From: Lysinibacillus halotolerans
GTDB taxonomy: Bacteria; Bacillota; Bacilli; Bacillales_A; Planococcaceae
Direction of reading: 5' to 3'
DNA: 64,000 nt
Assembly: GCF_003711845.1 (NCBI RefSeq)
Contig: NZ_RHLQ01000017.1
Location: forward strand, 1-64,000
The notes beneath the pieces were generated by a model that had not been told where the DNA came from, did not search any database, and saw nothing but the letters and a program-made list of their open reading frames with translations. Made by a program: the position numbers and the translations under genes. Shown piece after piece: positions 8,494-20,404 of the stretch. Numbering within the stretch: the stretch's first letter is position 1; each line of letters opens with the position of its first letter.

Positions 8494-10394
8494 ACTAATT
8501 TCGTTCCTACTTTTTTGTTACTATTCGCCAATTTTCGAAGGCGTTCAACGGCTTCTTCTTTTGTAAGATGAATTTCTTCCAATAACAAATCAACGCTACC
8601 TTGTTCAATAAATTGATCTGGAATACCCATTCGGTCGATTTCCACATCTAAGTATTTATTTTCACTAGCAAACTCAAGAACCGCACTACCAAATCCACCT
8701 TGAAGAACAGCTTCTTCAATCGTTAAGATTGGAACCTTTTTCGCTAATAATTCATGTAGCATATCAACATCTAAAGGTTTAATGAAACGAGCATTCACAA
8801 CTTTTACATCAATTCCTGCTTGTTCTAATTCTTTAGCAGCATCCATCGCCATTGGAATTGTCGTACCAAAGGTTAAAATCGCAACATCCTTACCTTCTTT
8901 TAGTATTTCCCAGCTACCGATAGGGATTGTTTTCATTTCTTTATCCATCGGTACACCATAACCGTTACCACGAGGATAACGTAGCGCAATCGGTCCATCA
9001 TTATATTCAATCGCCGTTTTTACCATATGTTGACCTTCATTTTCATCCTTTGGCATCATAAGAACCATATTCGGTAAATGTCTTAAGAACGCGATATCGA
9101 ATACACCTTGGTGGGTTTCGCCATCCGCACCAACTAAACCAGCACGATCAATTCCAATGAATACGTTTAAGTTTGGTCTTGCAATATCATGTAATACTTG
9201 ATCATACGCCCGTTGTAGGAAAGTAGAATAAATAGCTAAATACGGTTTCATTGCTTGAGTAGCAATACCTGCTGCCATCGTTGTTGCATGTTGTTCAGCA
9301 ATCCCAACATCAAAGAAACGATCAGGGAATGAACGTTGAATTCCTTCCATTTTTGAACCAACCGGCATCGCGGGTGTAATAGCCACAATCCGTTCATCAT
9401 CTTCCATTAGCTTACGAACTGATTCCGAAACTAAGCTGCTCCAACTTGGACCTTTTGCAGAAGATTTAACAAAGTCACCAGTTTCCATCTTATAAGGACC
9501 TGTACCATGCCATGTCCCTACAGTATCTTCTTCAGCTGGTTTATACCCTTTTCCTTTTTTCGTAATGACGTGAACAATGACAGGACCTTTTACTTTTTTC
9601 GCATACTCAAGCGATTTTTCTAAAGCTTCAAAATCGTGTCCGTCAATTGGACCTAAATATTTAAAGCCCATTTCTTCAAAGAATACACCTGAAACAACTA
9701 AATATTTTAAACTGTCCTTTACTCGTTCAGCAGTACTCGCAACTTTTCCACCTAACACAGGAATTTTTTTCAATAGTACTTCCAATTCCTCTTTTGCCTT
9801 TGAATACTCTTTTGCTGTACGCAGTCGACCTAAAATATTGTGTAATGCACCAACGTTTGGAGCGATAGACATTTCATTATCATTTAAAATGACAATCATG
9901 TTCTTTTTTTCATGGCCAATATGGTTTAGAGCTTCTAAAGCCATTCCACCTGTTAATGCACCGTCTCCAATAATTGGAATAACATAATTTTTTTCTTTTT
10001 TAATATCACGAGCAATAGCCATACCCATCGCAGCAGAAAGAGACGTGGAACTATGGCCAGTTTCCCATTCGTCGTGTTCACTTTCACTGCGCTTTGGAAA
10101 GCCGCTTAGACCTTTAAATTGTCGTAAAGTATCAAATTGATCTGCGCGACCTGTTAATATTTTATGAACATAAGCTTGGTGCCCTACATCCCATAAAAAT
10201 TTATCCTTCGGACTATTAAAAGCCTTATGCAATGCGATCGTTAACTCAACAACACCTAGGTTTGGGCCAATATGTCCCCCTGTAATCGAACATTTTTCAA
10301 TAAGAAAAGAGCGAATATCACTTGCTAGTGACTCTAACTCTTTTTTATTCATATTTTTCAAAAAGGATGGACTAGTAATTTTGGTTAAATCCAT
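8490..10394 (-). CDS. dxs: 1-deoxy-D-xylulose-5-phosphate synthase
   Basis: Thiamine-diphosphate enzyme joining pyruvate and glyceraldehyde-3-phosphate, the first step of the MEP isoprenoid pathway. [15 protein letters not shown] (about 145-160) is the ThDP motif, GIAEQHA holds the catalytic Glu, and [15 protein letters not shown] lies in the pyrimidine-binding half. A GTG at 10403 extends the frame, but AAAGGTG is best spaced (8 bases) for ATG 10394 and the MDLTKI start agrees with the family; 634 residues. It follows ispA, which uses its downstream products. Confidence 0.97.
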   Translation of the reverse strand: MDLTKITSPSFLKNMNKKELESLASDIRSFLIEKCSITGGHIGPNLGVVELTIALHKAFNSPKDKFLWDVGHQAYVHKILTGRADQFDTLRQFKGLSGFPKRSESEHDEWETGHSSTSLSAAMGMAIARDIKKEKNYVIPIIGDGALTGGMALEALNHIGHEKKNMIVILNDNEMSIAPNVGALHNILGRLRTAKEYSKAKEELEVLLKKIPVLGGKVASTAERVKDSLKYLVVSGVFFEEMGFKYLGPIDGHDFEALEKSLEYAKKVKGPVIVHVITKKGKGYKPAEEDTVGTWHGTGPYKMETGDFVKSSAKGPSWSSLVSESVRKLMEDDERIVAITPAMPVGSKMEGIQRSFPDRFFDVGIAEQHATTMAAGIATQAMKPYLAIYSTFLQRAYDQVLHDIARPNLNVFIGIDRAGLVGADGETHQGVFDIAFLRHLPNMVLMMPKDENEGQHMVKTAIEYNDGPIALRYPRGNGYGVPMDKEMKTIPIGSWEILKEGKDVAILTFGTTIPMAMDAAKELEQAGIDVKVVNARFIKPLDVDMLHELLAKKVPILTIEEAVLQGGFGSAVLEFASENKYLDVEIDRMGIPDQFIEQGSVDLLLEEIHLTKEEAVERLRKLANSNKKVGTKLV

Positions 10395-10485
10395 CTCACA
10401 CACACCTTTTCATAATTATTAATCAAAGAAAACGTTTTTACTATTATACCAGTGAAAACTTTTAATCAAAAGAATTTGCTATTTT

Positions 10486-11370
10486 TTAATTATTTCGATG
10501 AACAATATATTGGGCAAACTCCTTTAATAAAGAAGTGTCCTTCTCCACTCTTTCTAGCGCTTCTATTGCAAAATGATAGTGTTCTTCTAACTTTTGCTTT
10601 GCTCCTTCGAGAGTAAGTAATGCTGGATACGTGCTTTTATTACTTTTTTCATCTTTCCCAGCAGTTTTTCCAAGTTCTTCAGAAGTGGCGACAATATCTA
10701 AAATGTCATCTTGGATTTGGAATGCTAAGCCGATATGGTGGGCATATTCTACTAATGCCGCCCGTTCTTCTTCACTTGCATTTGATAAAACAGCACCTGA
10801 CTCTATACTAAAACGTAAAATTGCTCCTGTTTTATTTATATGGACATGTTCAAGCTCAGGTAAATTTAATTGACGAGATTCCCCATCGATGTCTAATACT
10901 TGTCCACCAACCATACCTTCAGCACCTGAAGCGATACTTAATAAATTAATTAGCTCAACCCGTTGATTGGATGGAACGTTTTCCATTCTCGCTAAAATAC
11001 CAAAGCTTAATGTGTTTAGCGCATCGCCAGCTAATGTTGCTAATGCTTCACCGAAAACAATATGATTTGTCGGTTTACCTCTTCGCATATCATCATTATC
11101 CATACTTGGTAAATCATCGTGGATAAGTGAATATGTATGAATCATTTCCACAGCTGCACCGACAGTGAATGCTTCTTGTTGTTTATTTTGAAACAAATCA
11201 CATACTGCTAAAACAAAAAGGGGGCGAATTCTTTTCCCGCCAGCTTTTAACGAATAGAGCATAGATTCTTTTAATTGTTCTGGCGCTTTAATACATTGAA
11301 CTAATGAGTATAACTCATTCTCAATTTTAGGTAAATTATCAGCAATAAATTCCTTTATACGATTTGTCAT
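10486..11370 (-). CDS. ispA: Farnesyl diphosphate synthase (geranyltranstransferase)
   Basis: Condenses isopentenyl and dimethylallyl diphosphate to farnesyl diphosphate in the cytosol. First aspartate-rich motif DDLPSMDNDDMRRG (about 85-98) and second motif QIQDDILDI (about 222-230), both binding magnesium-diphosphate. 294 residues, typical. It lies 2 bases downstream of xseB and before dxs, the arrangement seen across Bacillales. Confidence 0.96.
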   Translation of the reverse strand: MTNRIKEFIADNLPKIENELYSLVQCIKAPEQLKESMLYSLKAGGKRIRPLFVLAVCDLFQNKQQEAFTVGAAVEMIHTYSLIHDDLPSMDNDDMRRGKPTNHIVFGEALATLAGDALNTLSFGILARMENVPSNQRVELINLLSIASGAEGMVGGQVLDIDGESRQLNLPELEHVHINKTGAILRFSIESGAVLSNASEEERAALVEYAHHIGLAFQIQDDILDIVATSEELGKTAGKDEKSNKSTYPALLTLEGAKQKLEEHYHFAIEALERVEKDTSLLKEFAQYIVHRNN

Positions 11371-11372
11371 AG

Positions 11373-11603
11373 CTATTCCTCTCCGTTTGTTGGTTCAAAA
11401 GGTTGTTTCTCACCTTGGTCGTTTACTATCGATATTAATTGTTTTTCCGCATTTTGTAACTTTTCATGACAAAAATGGGATAATTCCATTCCATTTTTAT
11501 ATAAATCAATCGCTTCTTCTAAAGGGACGTCACCTTGTTCCAGCTTACGTACAATTTCTTCTAATTCGGACATAGCTTGTGCAAAGGACTGTTCTTTTTT
11601 CAT
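11373..11603 (-). CDS. xseB: Exodeoxyribonuclease VII small subunit
   Basis: 76-residue helical protein with the XseB signature FAQAMSELEEIVRKLEQGDVPLEEAIDLYKNG, a two-helix bundle several copies of which bind the C-terminal part of XseA. Start overlaps the xseA stop by one base, and ispA follows immediately. The enzyme degrades single-stranded DNA in both directions. Confidence 0.96.
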   Translation of the reverse strand: MKKEQSFAQAMSELEEIVRKLEQGDVPLEEAIDLYKNGMELSHFCHEKLQNAEKQLISIVNDQGEKQPFEPTNGEE

Positions 11604-12952
11604 TATTTTTCCCCTCCTTCATGAATTTCAATAATTTTTGCTTGAACTTTTCCATCATGGAAATGAATGTCAATTTCTTCATCTTTTGATAATTGCGTGA
11701 CAGATTTAACGACTTGTTGCTCTTTATAAGTAACACTATACCCTCTTGTCATAATTGATAATGGGTTTAACGCCTCTAAAGTTCTTACATTTGCACCATA
11801 TTGATCTTTCTTTTTTTGTAACAGAGACAAAACGGAGCGGGTTAATAAATCGGTCATATGATTAATTTGTTTATAATTATACTGGATTTCATTTTTAGGC
11901 GAATGGGATTTTATCGTCGAATCAAGTTTTTGTAATGCATTATACTTTTTCATCAAATACATTTGAGAGGCTCTACCTAGTTGCATATCCAACTGTACAA
12001 TTTTTTCTATAAAGGGACGATACAGCCTTTCTGGTGTTGCCAATGGATAAGCATTTTGCAGTTTCTTTAAGCGGCTCCGCTCAAACTGGACTAATGCTGA
12101 TGTCATTTGTTGCAATCTGGATTTATTAGATATTATTCGTTGAATTAACTCATGTTGGTTAGGAACAGCTAACTCTGCTGCTGCAGTTGGTGTCGGTGCA
12201 CGAAGGTCCGCAACAAAATCTGCAATTGTCGTATCCGTTTCATGTCCTACCGCACTAATAATAGGAATTCTACTTTCAAAAATAGCTTGGGCAACGATTT
12301 CTTCATTGAATGCCCATAAATCCTCTATAGAACCGCCACCTCGACCTACGATTAAGACGTCACATAACTGTTGATTGTTCGCCAACTGAATATTTTTCAC
12401 AATATTGGGCGCAGCATTTTCACCTTGAACAACGGTTGGATAAATAACGATTTCCGCTAAAGGATAGCGTCTGTTAATCGTTGTACATATATCTCTAATG
12501 GCTGCTCCCGTTGTTGCAGTTAACACGCCAACGGTATTCGGAAATTTAGGGATCGGTTGTTTAAAATTCGGATTAAAAAATCCTTCCTTTTGCAATCTTT
12601 CTTTTAATTGATTAAAAGCAACAAATAAGCCACCTACACCATCGGGTTCCATCGTTTGCACATACAATTGGTAAATACCCGATGATTCGTACACATTGAC
12701 TTCCCCTCGAATATAAACCTGCATCCCCTCTTCAGGCTTAAATTTCAATTTACTTGCTTGTGTACGAAACATAGCAGCTGTAATTCTTGCTGCATCATCT
12801 TTTAAAGTAAAGTATATATGGCCAGAACTATGTATTTTTACATTGGAGAGCTCACCTTTTACATACACTTCACGTAAATGAGGATCTGCATCGAATTTAC
12901 GTTTTATATATTTTGTTAGGGCTTTCACAGTTAAATAAGAAGACGTTGTCAT
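11603..12952 (-). CDS. xseA: Exodeoxyribonuclease VII large subunit
   Basis: 449-residue catalytic subunit. N-terminal OB-fold (about 1-100, with YVKGELSNVKIHSSGHIYFTLKD), catalytic domain containing GRGGGSIEDLWAFN and SAVGHETDTTIADFVAD (about 200-260), then a long coiled coil that binds XseB. ATG with GGAGGAG upstream. First gene of xseA-xseB-ispA-dxs-tlyA; the next gene upstream, folD, is separated by a structured 200-base gap. Confidence 0.97.
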   Translation of the reverse strand: MTTSSYLTVKALTKYIKRKFDADPHLREVYVKGELSNVKIHSSGHIYFTLKDDAARITAAMFRTQASKLKFKPEEGMQVYIRGEVNVYESSGIYQLYVQTMEPDGVGGLFVAFNQLKERLQKEGFFNPNFKQPIPKFPNTVGVLTATTGAAIRDICTTINRRYPLAEIVIYPTVVQGENAAPNIVKNIQLANNQQLCDVLIVGRGGGSIEDLWAFNEEIVAQAIFESRIPIISAVGHETDTTIADFVADLRAPTPTAAAELAVPNQHELIQRIISNKSRLQQMTSALVQFERSRLKKLQNAYPLATPERLYRPFIEKIVQLDMQLGRASQMYLMKKYNALQKLDSTIKSHSPKNEIQYNYKQINHMTDLLTRSVLSLLQKKKDQYGANVRTLEALNPLSIMTRGYSVTYKEQQVVKSVTQLSKDEEIDIHFHDGKVQAKIIEIHEGGEK

Positions 12953-13020
12953 ATGTACGGCTCCTCCAACTTAAAATTAGTATTTGTATGAAACTATCAA
13001 AATCATTTCATTCCAAAAGA

Positions 13021-13129
13021 AAAGCTGTTTCTCTTTTAGAAAAACACAATTTGTCGCTTAAAAGGGCAAATTGATGTATTTTCTTATGCGGAAAACTTAT
13101 AGGTTCATATCCGCGCAGAAAAACAGCTT
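13021..13129 (-). other. Structured intergenic RNA (three-way junction) between folD and xseA
   Basis: Outer stem 13022-13030 / 13121-13129 (9 bp, extended by 3 bp after a mismatch) encloses two hairpins: 13044-13053 / 13067-13077 (10 bp, one bulge) and 13088-13092 / 13110-13114 (5 bp, GC-rich). On the minus strand the outer stem is followed by a U-rich stretch, so the whole could act as an elaborate terminator after folD. I do not recognise it as a known riboswitch. Confidence 0.5.
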
Positions 13130-13157
13130 CTGTTTCTATAGTTTACATGTTTTCAAC

Positions 13158-14018
13158 TTATTTGTCCTGTACTAAGGTGTTCTCTGCTGATTGTACAGTG
13201 TTATAAAGTAACATTGTAATCGTCATTGGACCTACACCGCCAGGAACAGGTGTAATATGGGATGCGATTCCATCAACTGCTTTGAAATCTACATCTCCAG
13301 TTAATTTATTATGATCGTCTCGGTTAATACCTACATCAATGACAACAGCACCAGGTTTCACATGCTCTTTTGTAATAAAGTTGGCTCTTCCAACAGCTGC
13401 GATTAAAATATCCGCTTGCTTTGTAATGGAAGGTAAATCCGGTGTTTTGGAATGAGTATATGTAACAGTAGCATCTTTTTGAAGTAACAGTTGTCCCATT
13501 GGTTTTCCAACAATATGGCTTCGACCAACTACAACTGCGTGTTTACCAGCGATGTCTATCCCTGAATATTCAAGTAATTTCATCACACCAAATGGCGTAC
13601 ATGGTAAATATGTCTCTTGGCCTAACATCATTTTCCCTACACTTACTGGAGAAAAACCGTCCACATCTTTATCAGGGGAAATCGTTGCGATGACTTTGTC
13701 TTCGTCGATATGTTTTGGTAATGGTAATTGTACTAAAATTCCATGAATATCGTTGCGATGATTTAATGAACGAATTTGTACAAGCAATTCTTCCTCTGTC
13801 ACATCTTCCGGTAGTTGGATCAGTTCAGAGAAAATTCCAATTGCTTCACAAGATTTTTGTTTATTTCGAACGTAAGTTTGTGATGCTGGATTATTACCGA
13901 CTAAAATGACAGCTAAACCAGGTGTCACTCCTTGTTCTTTTAACAATTGAACTCGCTCGGCAATTGATTTTCGAATTTCTTGGCCAATTTCTTTTCCGTT
14001 AATGATTGCACTAGACAT
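13158..14018 (-). CDS. folD: Methylenetetrahydrofolate dehydrogenase / cyclohydrolase
   Basis: Bifunctional one-carbon enzyme interconverting 5,10-methylene-, methenyl- and 10-formyl-THF with NADP. Active-site Tyr/Lys in QTYVRNKQKSCEAIG (about 48-62), QLPLPKHI, and the dinucleotide site VVGRSHIVGKPMGQLL (about 163-178), ending with PVPGGVGPMT. 286 residues, full length. 24 bases downstream of nusB; together with gcvT and 5-formyl-THF cyclo-ligase it makes the one-carbon set of this window. Confidence 0.97.
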   Translation of the reverse strand: MSSAIINGKEIGQEIRKSIAERVQLLKEQGVTPGLAVILVGNNPASQTYVRNKQKSCEAIGIFSELIQLPEDVTEEELLVQIRSLNHRNDIHGILVQLPLPKHIDEDKVIATISPDKDVDGFSPVSVGKMMLGQETYLPCTPFGVMKLLEYSGIDIAGKHAVVVGRSHIVGKPMGQLLLQKDATVTYTHSKTPDLPSITKQADILIAAVGRANFITKEHVKPGAVVIDVGINRDDHNKLTGDVDFKAVDGIASHITPVPGGVGPMTITMLLYNTVQSAENTLVQDK

Positions 14019-14042
14019 CTTCTGATACTTCCTTTCAAAGGA

Positions 14043-14426
14043 CTATTGTTGTGTGAATTTTGATAGAACACCATTGACAAATTTGCTAGACTTTTCATCG
14101 CCAAATGTTTTACAAAGCTCAATCGCTTCGTTTAAAACAACACGGCTCGGTGTATCTTGCATAAAGAGTAATTCATAAACTGCCAATCTCAATACCGTTC
14201 TTTCGATTTTAGGTAAACGGCCGAGTGACCAGTTTTCTAAATTTCGACTAAGTTTTTCGTCGATTTCTTTTTGATTTTCTGTAACACCTTGTACTAATTG
14301 TTCGAAAAATGCATCGGATTCTTCGTCATTTAGTACGTGTCCAATCGCTTCCTGTAATGTTAGATCTGTGTTGTCTAACTGAAACAGTACTTGCACAGCT
14401 TTTTCGCGCGCATCATGTCGTTTCAT
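14043..14426 (-). CDS. nusB: Transcription antitermination factor NusB
   Basis: 127-residue all-helical RNA-binding protein that, with NusE (S10), binds boxA of rRNA transcripts. Starts MKRHDAREKAVQVLFQLD and ends with GDEKSSKFVNGVLSKF, both family signatures. ATG 14426 has GAAGGAG upstream. In B. subtilis it lies next to yqhY-accC; here glpK, tlp and other genes separate them. Confidence 0.96.
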   Translation of the reverse strand: MKRHDAREKAVQVLFQLDNTDLTLQEAIGHVLNDEESDAFFEQLVQGVTENQKEIDEKLSRNLENWSLGRLPKIERTVLRLAVYELLFMQDTPSRVVLNEAIELCKTFGDEKSSKFVNGVLSKFTQQ

Positions 14427-14609
14427 GTATAAATCTCCTTCATTAGTAACATTAAGTCCTATAATAACATATTTTAGCTATTCTAACACAGCTTCAAACG
14501 AACTTTTAAAAAATACGAACAGTAACATGATTTTTATTTAACTGGATAGCATTTTCTTTCATTTTTGAATGTTCGAGAGAAGAGTATTATGCTGTGTTTC
14601 CTTTTAACA

Positions 14610-16145
<1,536 letters not shown>

Positions 16146-16203
16146 TCATAACTATAATACCACTGTTACGACGTATACTTTTAACTCGAGTACTTTTTAT
16201 TCT

Positions 16204-16235
16204 AAAAAAGAGTATGCCCAAAAAGACATACTCTT
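16204..16235 (-). terminator. Terminator after tlp
   Basis: 9-bp stem 16208-16216 / 16227-16235 followed on the minus strand by a T6 run (16204-16209). Confidence 0.85.
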
Positions 16236-16305
16236 CTTTAAATCTATTCAAAAATTACATCTTTCTTTTAAATATTTTTTCCATCAGAGCAATTGAGCGA
16301 CAAAA

Positions 16306-16539
16306 TTATTCCCCTTGTTGACGATCAGCTGCTTCGTCTTTAATTTCTTCTCTAAAACCATCTAAAGCTTGTTTGCGGCGCTCGTTTTTAGCTTGAATCT
16401 TCGCTTTCTCTTCAGGACTTGAAAATCCCATCGTTTCTTCTGCTGCTTCAATATTTTCAATCGTGTTGTGAACCATCTTTTGTAATTTCTCTACATTATC
16501 TGAGCGGTCATCTGGATTCGGTTTACGATTATTCATCAT
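16306..16539 (-). CDS. tlp: Small acid-soluble spore protein Tlp
   Basis: 77-residue hydrophilic protein with the Tlp signature NPDDRSDNVEKLQKMV, NTIENIEAAEE and NERRKQALDGFREEIKDE. Tlp is a thioredoxin-like-named minor SASP made in the forespore under sigma-G/F control and stored in the spore core. AGGAGGT lies before two adjacent ATG codons (16539 and 16536), either of which could start it. Own terminator, so probably monocistronic. It supports the host being a real spore former. Confidence 0.92.
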   Translation of the reverse strand: MMNNRKPNPDDRSDNVEKLQKMVHNTIENIEAAEETMGFSSPEEKAKIQAKNERRKQALDGFREEIKDEAADRQQGE

Positions 16540-16632
16540 TTGAAAATACCTCCTATTTTTATTTTTACGGGATTAGTTTGGTTCCATTTCCTATGTTTAT
16601 ACAGTAATTGCATTGTTAATCGAATAAAAAAA

Positions 16633-16662
16633 AGATCTCTTTCTAACTTAAGAAAGAGATCT
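16633..16662 (-). terminator. Terminator after the Asp23-family gene
   Basis: Perfect 12-bp stem (16633-16644 / 16651-16662), 6-base loop, followed on the minus strand by a run of eight T. Confidence 0.92.
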
Positions 16663-16674
16663 ACTATTTGTTAA

Positions 16675-17079
16675 TTACTCGTCATCTTTTGAGTTTTCGA
16701 ATTGAATGGCCGTAATATGAACATTTACTTCACTCGTATCAATCGATGTCATATTAAAGATTGCTTGACGAATGGATGTTTGGATTTCCTTCGCTACTTT
16801 TGGAATAGAGTAGCCATATTTTACTGAACAAAATACATCCATCACAATTTGTCCATCTTCCGAAATCGTTGCCTTAACACCTTTAGAATGGACTTTTTTT
16901 CCTAAACGTTCTGCAACACCTGATGCAAAGTTTCCTCTTGTAGCAGCAACACCGTCAATTTCTGTTGTGGCAATTCCTGCGATTACCTCAATTACTTCAG
17001 GAGCTACTTCGATTTGACCAAGTTCTTCTTTACCAGAAGGAGTTGGTTGTATGAAAGCTTTTGCTACTTTCTCAGCCAT
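16675..17079 (-). CDS. yqhY: Asp23/Gls24-family protein YqhY
   Basis: Alkaline-shock/Gls24-type protein of 134 residues with the family blocks GQIEVAPEVIEVIAGIATTEIDGVA and VKYGYSIPKVAKEIQTSIRQAI, and an acidic tail. In B. subtilis YqhY is encoded beside accB-accC and modulates acetyl-CoA carboxylase activity. Here it is still close to accC but an oxidoreductase gene intervenes. An upstream ATG at 17088 would lie 1 base from the AGAGG ribosome site; ATG 17079 is better spaced. A TATAAT at 17161-17166 may be its -10. Confidence 0.9.
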   Translation of the reverse strand: MAEKVAKAFIQPTPSGKEELGQIEVAPEVIEVIAGIATTEIDGVAATRGNFASGVAERLGKKVHSKGVKATISEDGQIVMDVFCSVKYGYSIPKVAKEIQTSIRQAIFNMTSIDTSEVNVHITAIQFENSKDDE

Positions 17080-17218
17080 CTTCTTCATCCTCTCTTACTT
17101 CGCAAATTGTCTTCTAATATTAATAATGACAAAATTCACAAAGATTTCTATTTAGAATATATTATACCTTATTTTTTTCCTTAGCGCTTTATCGAATACA
17201 TTTTTTCTAAATAATATT

Positions 17219-18202
17219 TTACTCATGTTCTTTCCAAATGTTTGCCAAATATTCATAAGAAGTTTTACGCTTTTCAATATCATAAATTGGACTATTAATC
17301 ATCAATTCATCTACTTCACGATGGCGTAAAAATTCTAATAATTGATCATATACAGTTTGTTTAGAGCCGTAGAACGTATATTTCAGTTGTTGGAATACGA
17401 CTTTCTTTTCATCCTCTGTCCAAAGGCTTGCCATTTCCCTTGGCGGTTGGGTTTTACCCCTTTTCCCTTTAATGATGCCTAAAAACTGTTGGAATAATGT
17501 ACTAGCTAAATATTCCCCTTCTTCATCGGTATTTGCCACCATAGCATTCACAGCAACCATAGAATAAGGTTTATCCAATACGTTTGAAGGTATAAAGTTT
17601 CTTCTATACGTATTAAGGGCATCATCTAACAAATCAGGTGCAAAATGACTTGCAAAGGAATATGGTAAACCAAGTCGACCTGCCAATTGGGCACTATAAA
17701 GACTGGAGCCTAATAACCAAACAGGAATAGACATTCCTTTTCCAGGTACGGCAATAACAGGCCGTTCAACATCTTCAAAGTACCCTCTTAATTCATCTAC
17801 TAAACGATCAAACTCATAAGCTCCTCTATCATCACGTCGTAACGCACGGGCTGTGAGCATATCTGAACCAGGTGCTCTTCCTAACCCTAAATCGATTCGA
17901 CCTGGATACATGGATTCTAATGTTCCGAATTGCTCTGCAACAACGAGTGGTGAATGGTTCGGTAACATAATCCCCCCTGAACCAACTCGAATCTTACTTG
18001 TTGCAGCAGCTAAATACCCTATTAAAACGGGTGTTGCAGAGCTGGCAATCCCTTGCATATTATGATGTTCTGCCACCCAATATCGATTGTAACCAGACTT
18101 CTCAGCAGTCAGGATTAATTCTCTACTATTTTGAAATGAATTAGCTGGCGTTTGCCCCTCTAAAACGGGTGCTAAATCGAGTACAGATAATTTTGGTAAC
18201 AA
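17219..18202 (-). CDS. LLM-class flavin-dependent oxidoreductase (luciferase-like)
   Basis: Bacterial-luciferase-fold (TIM barrel) FMN-dependent monooxygenase-like protein, 327 residues. Recognisable by KLSVLDLAP at the start, [10 protein letters not shown] (about 40), [39 protein letters not shown] in the flavin-binding region, and [14 protein letters not shown]. This subgroup (YceB/YwcH-like) is common in Bacillales but substrates are unknown. Start chosen at TTG 18202, 6 bases after AAGGGGGAG; the frame extends to 18256 without such a site. It is inserted between accC and yqhY and is probably transcribed alone. Confidence 0.85.
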   Translation of the reverse strand: MLPKLSVLDLAPVLEGQTPANSFQNSRELILTAEKSGYNRYWVAEHHNMQGIASSATPVLIGYLAAATSKIRVGSGGIMLPNHSPLVVAEQFGTLESMYPGRIDLGLGRAPGSDMLTARALRRDDRGAYEFDRLVDELRGYFEDVERPVIAVPGKGMSIPVWLLGSSLYSAQLAGRLGLPYSFASHFAPDLLDDALNTYRRNFIPSNVLDKPYSMVAVNAMVANTDEEGEYLASTLFQQFLGIIKGKRGKTQPPREMASLWTEDEKKVVFQQLKYTFYGSKQTVYDQLLEFLRHREVDELMINSPIYDIEKRKTSYEYLANIWKEHE

Positions 18203-18276
18203 CTGTAACTCCCCCTTCCATATTGATAGTATAAAACGAACTGGAGAAGTATTCATTTATTTCGTCTCGGGACAAA

Positions 18277-18309
18277 AAAATGACTATCTCAAATTGAGAT
18301 AGTCATTTT
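18277..18309 (-). terminator. Terminator after accC
   Basis: Near-perfect palindrome, 16-bp arms (18277-18292 / 18294-18309), with a T-run on the minus-strand side. Confidence 0.93.
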
Positions 18310-18319
18310 ATGGAATCAT

Positions 18320-19699
18320 TTATTGATTCGGTACTTCTTCTTTTTTTGCTGTATTTAATAAATCGTTTTCCTCAAGGAATTTCGTATTGAATTTTCCTGA
18401 TTGGAATACTTCATTGTTCATTAAAGCTTGATGGAATGGAATCGTTGTATGAATTCCAGGTCCCGCCACTTCAAATTCACTTAAAGCACGATTCATTTTA
18501 GCAATCGCTTCTTCTCGAGAATCCGCATGAACAATTAATTTGGCAACCATTGAATCGTAATATGGGGGAATTGTGTACCCTGCATATACTGCAGAATCAA
18601 TACGAACCCCATAACCACCTGGTGTAATATAAGTTTCAACCGTACCTGCTGAAGGCATGAAGTTTTTATATGCATTTTCCGCATTAATGCGGCACTCAAT
18701 TGCCCAACCATTCATTTTAATATCTTCTTGTGTAAATGGAAGTGGCTCTCCAGCTGCGATTTTTAATTGTTGTTGTACTAAATCAACACCAGTGATCATT
18801 TCCGTTACCGGATGTTCTACTTGGATACGCGTATTCATTTCCATGAAGTAAAACTTATCTTCTTGATAATCGTAAATAAATTCGATTGTACCCGCACCTT
18901 CATAATTACAAGCTTGTGCAGCTTTAACAGCTGCAGCACCCATTTCAGCTCGACGTTCTTCTGATAATGCAGGTGAAGGTGCTTCCTCTACAAGCTTTTG
19001 CATACGGCGTTGAACTGTACAGTCCCGTTCACCTAAATGGACAACATTTCCAAAAGAGTCTGCTAACACTTGAATTTCACAATGGCGGAAGTATTCGATG
19101 AATTTTTCAAGATAGACACCTGGATTACCAAAAGCTGCTGCTGCTTCTTTTTGCGTAATATCGATCCCTTTTACAAGGTCTTCTTCCGTACGAGCAACAC
19201 GAATCCCTTTACCGCCGCCGCCAGCAGTCGCTTTAATAATAACCGGGTAGCCAATCTCTTTCGCCCATTTTTTACCTGTTTCAATATCTGGAACGATCCC
19301 AGTACCAGGAACAAGTGGTACTCCCGCTTCTTCCATCGTACTGCGAGCAACGTCTTTAATTCCCATAATTTTGATCGAATCAGATGAAGGACCAATAAAC
19401 TTAATTCCTGCATTTTCACAAGCTTCAGCAAAATCAGCATTTTCAGCTAAAAAACCGTAACCGGGATGAATGCCATCGACCCCTGTTTTTTGGGCTACAC
19501 CTAAAACTGCTGGGAAGCTTAAATAAGAGTCTTTTGATAGTTTTGGTCCGATACAATATGCTTCATCTGCTAATTTCACATGAAGGGCATTTGCATCAGC
19601 TTCTGAATATACCGCAACGGTTTCAATACCGAGTTCTTTACAAGCACGAATAATTCGTACTGCAATTTCACCACGGTTTGCAATTAAAACTTTTTTCAT
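18320..19699 (-). CDS. accC: Acetyl-CoA carboxylase, biotin carboxylase subunit
   Basis: ATP-grasp enzyme that carboxylates the biotin on AccB, first half-reaction of malonyl-CoA synthesis. N-terminal pre-ATP-grasp [33 protein letters not shown]-binding [14 protein letters not shown] (about 159-172), catalytic [12 protein letters not shown] and [14 protein letters not shown]. 459 residues, standard. ATG with AAGGGG upstream, 14 bases after accB, and terminated directly after, so accB-accC form an operon. Confidence 0.98.
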   Translation of the reverse strand: MKKVLIANRGEIAVRIIRACKELGIETVAVYSEADANALHVKLADEAYCIGPKLSKDSYLSFPAVLGVAQKTGVDGIHPGYGFLAENADFAEACENAGIKFIGPSSDSIKIMGIKDVARSTMEEAGVPLVPGTGIVPDIETGKKWAKEIGYPVIIKATAGGGGKGIRVARTEEDLVKGIDITQKEAAAAFGNPGVYLEKFIEYFRHCEIQVLADSFGNVVHLGERDCTVQRRMQKLVEEAPSPALSEERRAEMGAAAVKAAQACNYEGAGTIEFIYDYQEDKFYFMEMNTRIQVEHPVTEMITGVDLVQQQLKIAAGEPLPFTQEDIKMNGWAIECRINAENAYKNFMPSAGTVETYITPGGYGVRIDSAVYAGYTIPPYYDSMVAKLIVHADSREEAIAKMNRALSEFEVAGPGIHTTIPFHQALMNNEVFQSGKFNTKFLEENDLLNTAKKEEVPNQ

Positions 19700-19713
19700 T
19701 ATAGAAGCACCCC

Positions 19714-20223
19714 TTACTCAGGTTTCACTAGGAATAGTGGTTGTCCATATTCTACTAATTGCCCGTCTTTCACAAGTACTTCAACAATTTCACCTTTAAT
19801 TTCAGCTTCAATTTCGTTGAATAATTTCATCGCTTCAACGATACATACAATTGTTTCTTCTCCAACTTTATCTCCTACTTTTACGTATGGTGGTTGGTCA
19901 GGTGAAGGTGCTTGATAGAATGTCCCTACCATTGGCGAAGTAATTTTATGTAATGAAGATTGATCAACAGTAACAGGTGCTGTCTTTTCCTCCACTTTTA
20001 CTTCTTCCTTAGTCGTTTCAACAACAGGTTCTACAGCTACTGGAGCTGGCGCTGGTTGTTGTACTACTGGAGCAGTTTCAACTTTAGGAGCGACAACTTC
20101 TGTTACAACTCCGTTATTTTTTTTCAATTTTAGTTTAGCCCCATCATGTTCATAAACGAATTCGTCTATGGATGATCCGTCAACTAATTTAATAATTTCT
20201 CTCAATTCTTGTACTTTAAACAC
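19714..20223 (-). CDS. accB: Acetyl-CoA carboxylase, biotin carboxyl carrier protein
   Basis: 169-residue BCCP. N-terminal region [22 protein letters not shown], a Pro/Ala/Val-rich flexible linker (about 45-90), and a C-terminal biotinyl domain with the biotinylated Lys in [12 protein letters not shown] start at 20223 after AAGGGG. It heads accB-accC. Confidence 0.97.
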   Translation of the reverse strand: MFKVQELREIIKLVDGSSIDEFVYEHDGAKLKLKKNNGVVTEVVAPKVETAPVVQQPAPAPVAVEPVVETTKEEVKVEEKTAPVTVDQSSLHKITSPMVGTFYQAPSPDQPPYVKVGDKVGEETIVCIVEAMKLFNEIEAEIKGEIVEVLVKDGQLVEYGQPLFLVKPE

Positions 20224-20326
20224 GTAAAGACACCCCTTATGTTTTATTCACTTCTTTACTATTTTATAGTTTTTTTCCTAAATTTGAAATACATAAATAC
20301 AATTTTAAAGAAATAACGTAAAAAAC

Positions 20327-20357
20327 AGTGCTTTCGTCTTGAAAACGAACGCACTGC
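20327..20357 (-). terminator. Terminator after spoIIIAH
   Basis: 12-bp stem 20327-20338 / 20346-20357 (one G-U pair on the minus strand) followed by a T6 run on that strand. Confidence 0.88.
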
Positions 20358-20404
20358 GTAATTTCTGTTAGCTAAAATATTATTCTTGTAATAATAATTT
20401 CGAA

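Noticed and set aside
9577-9987. 136-codon plus-strand frame
   Set aside because: Lies wholly inside dxs on the opposite strand; no ribosome site or family features.
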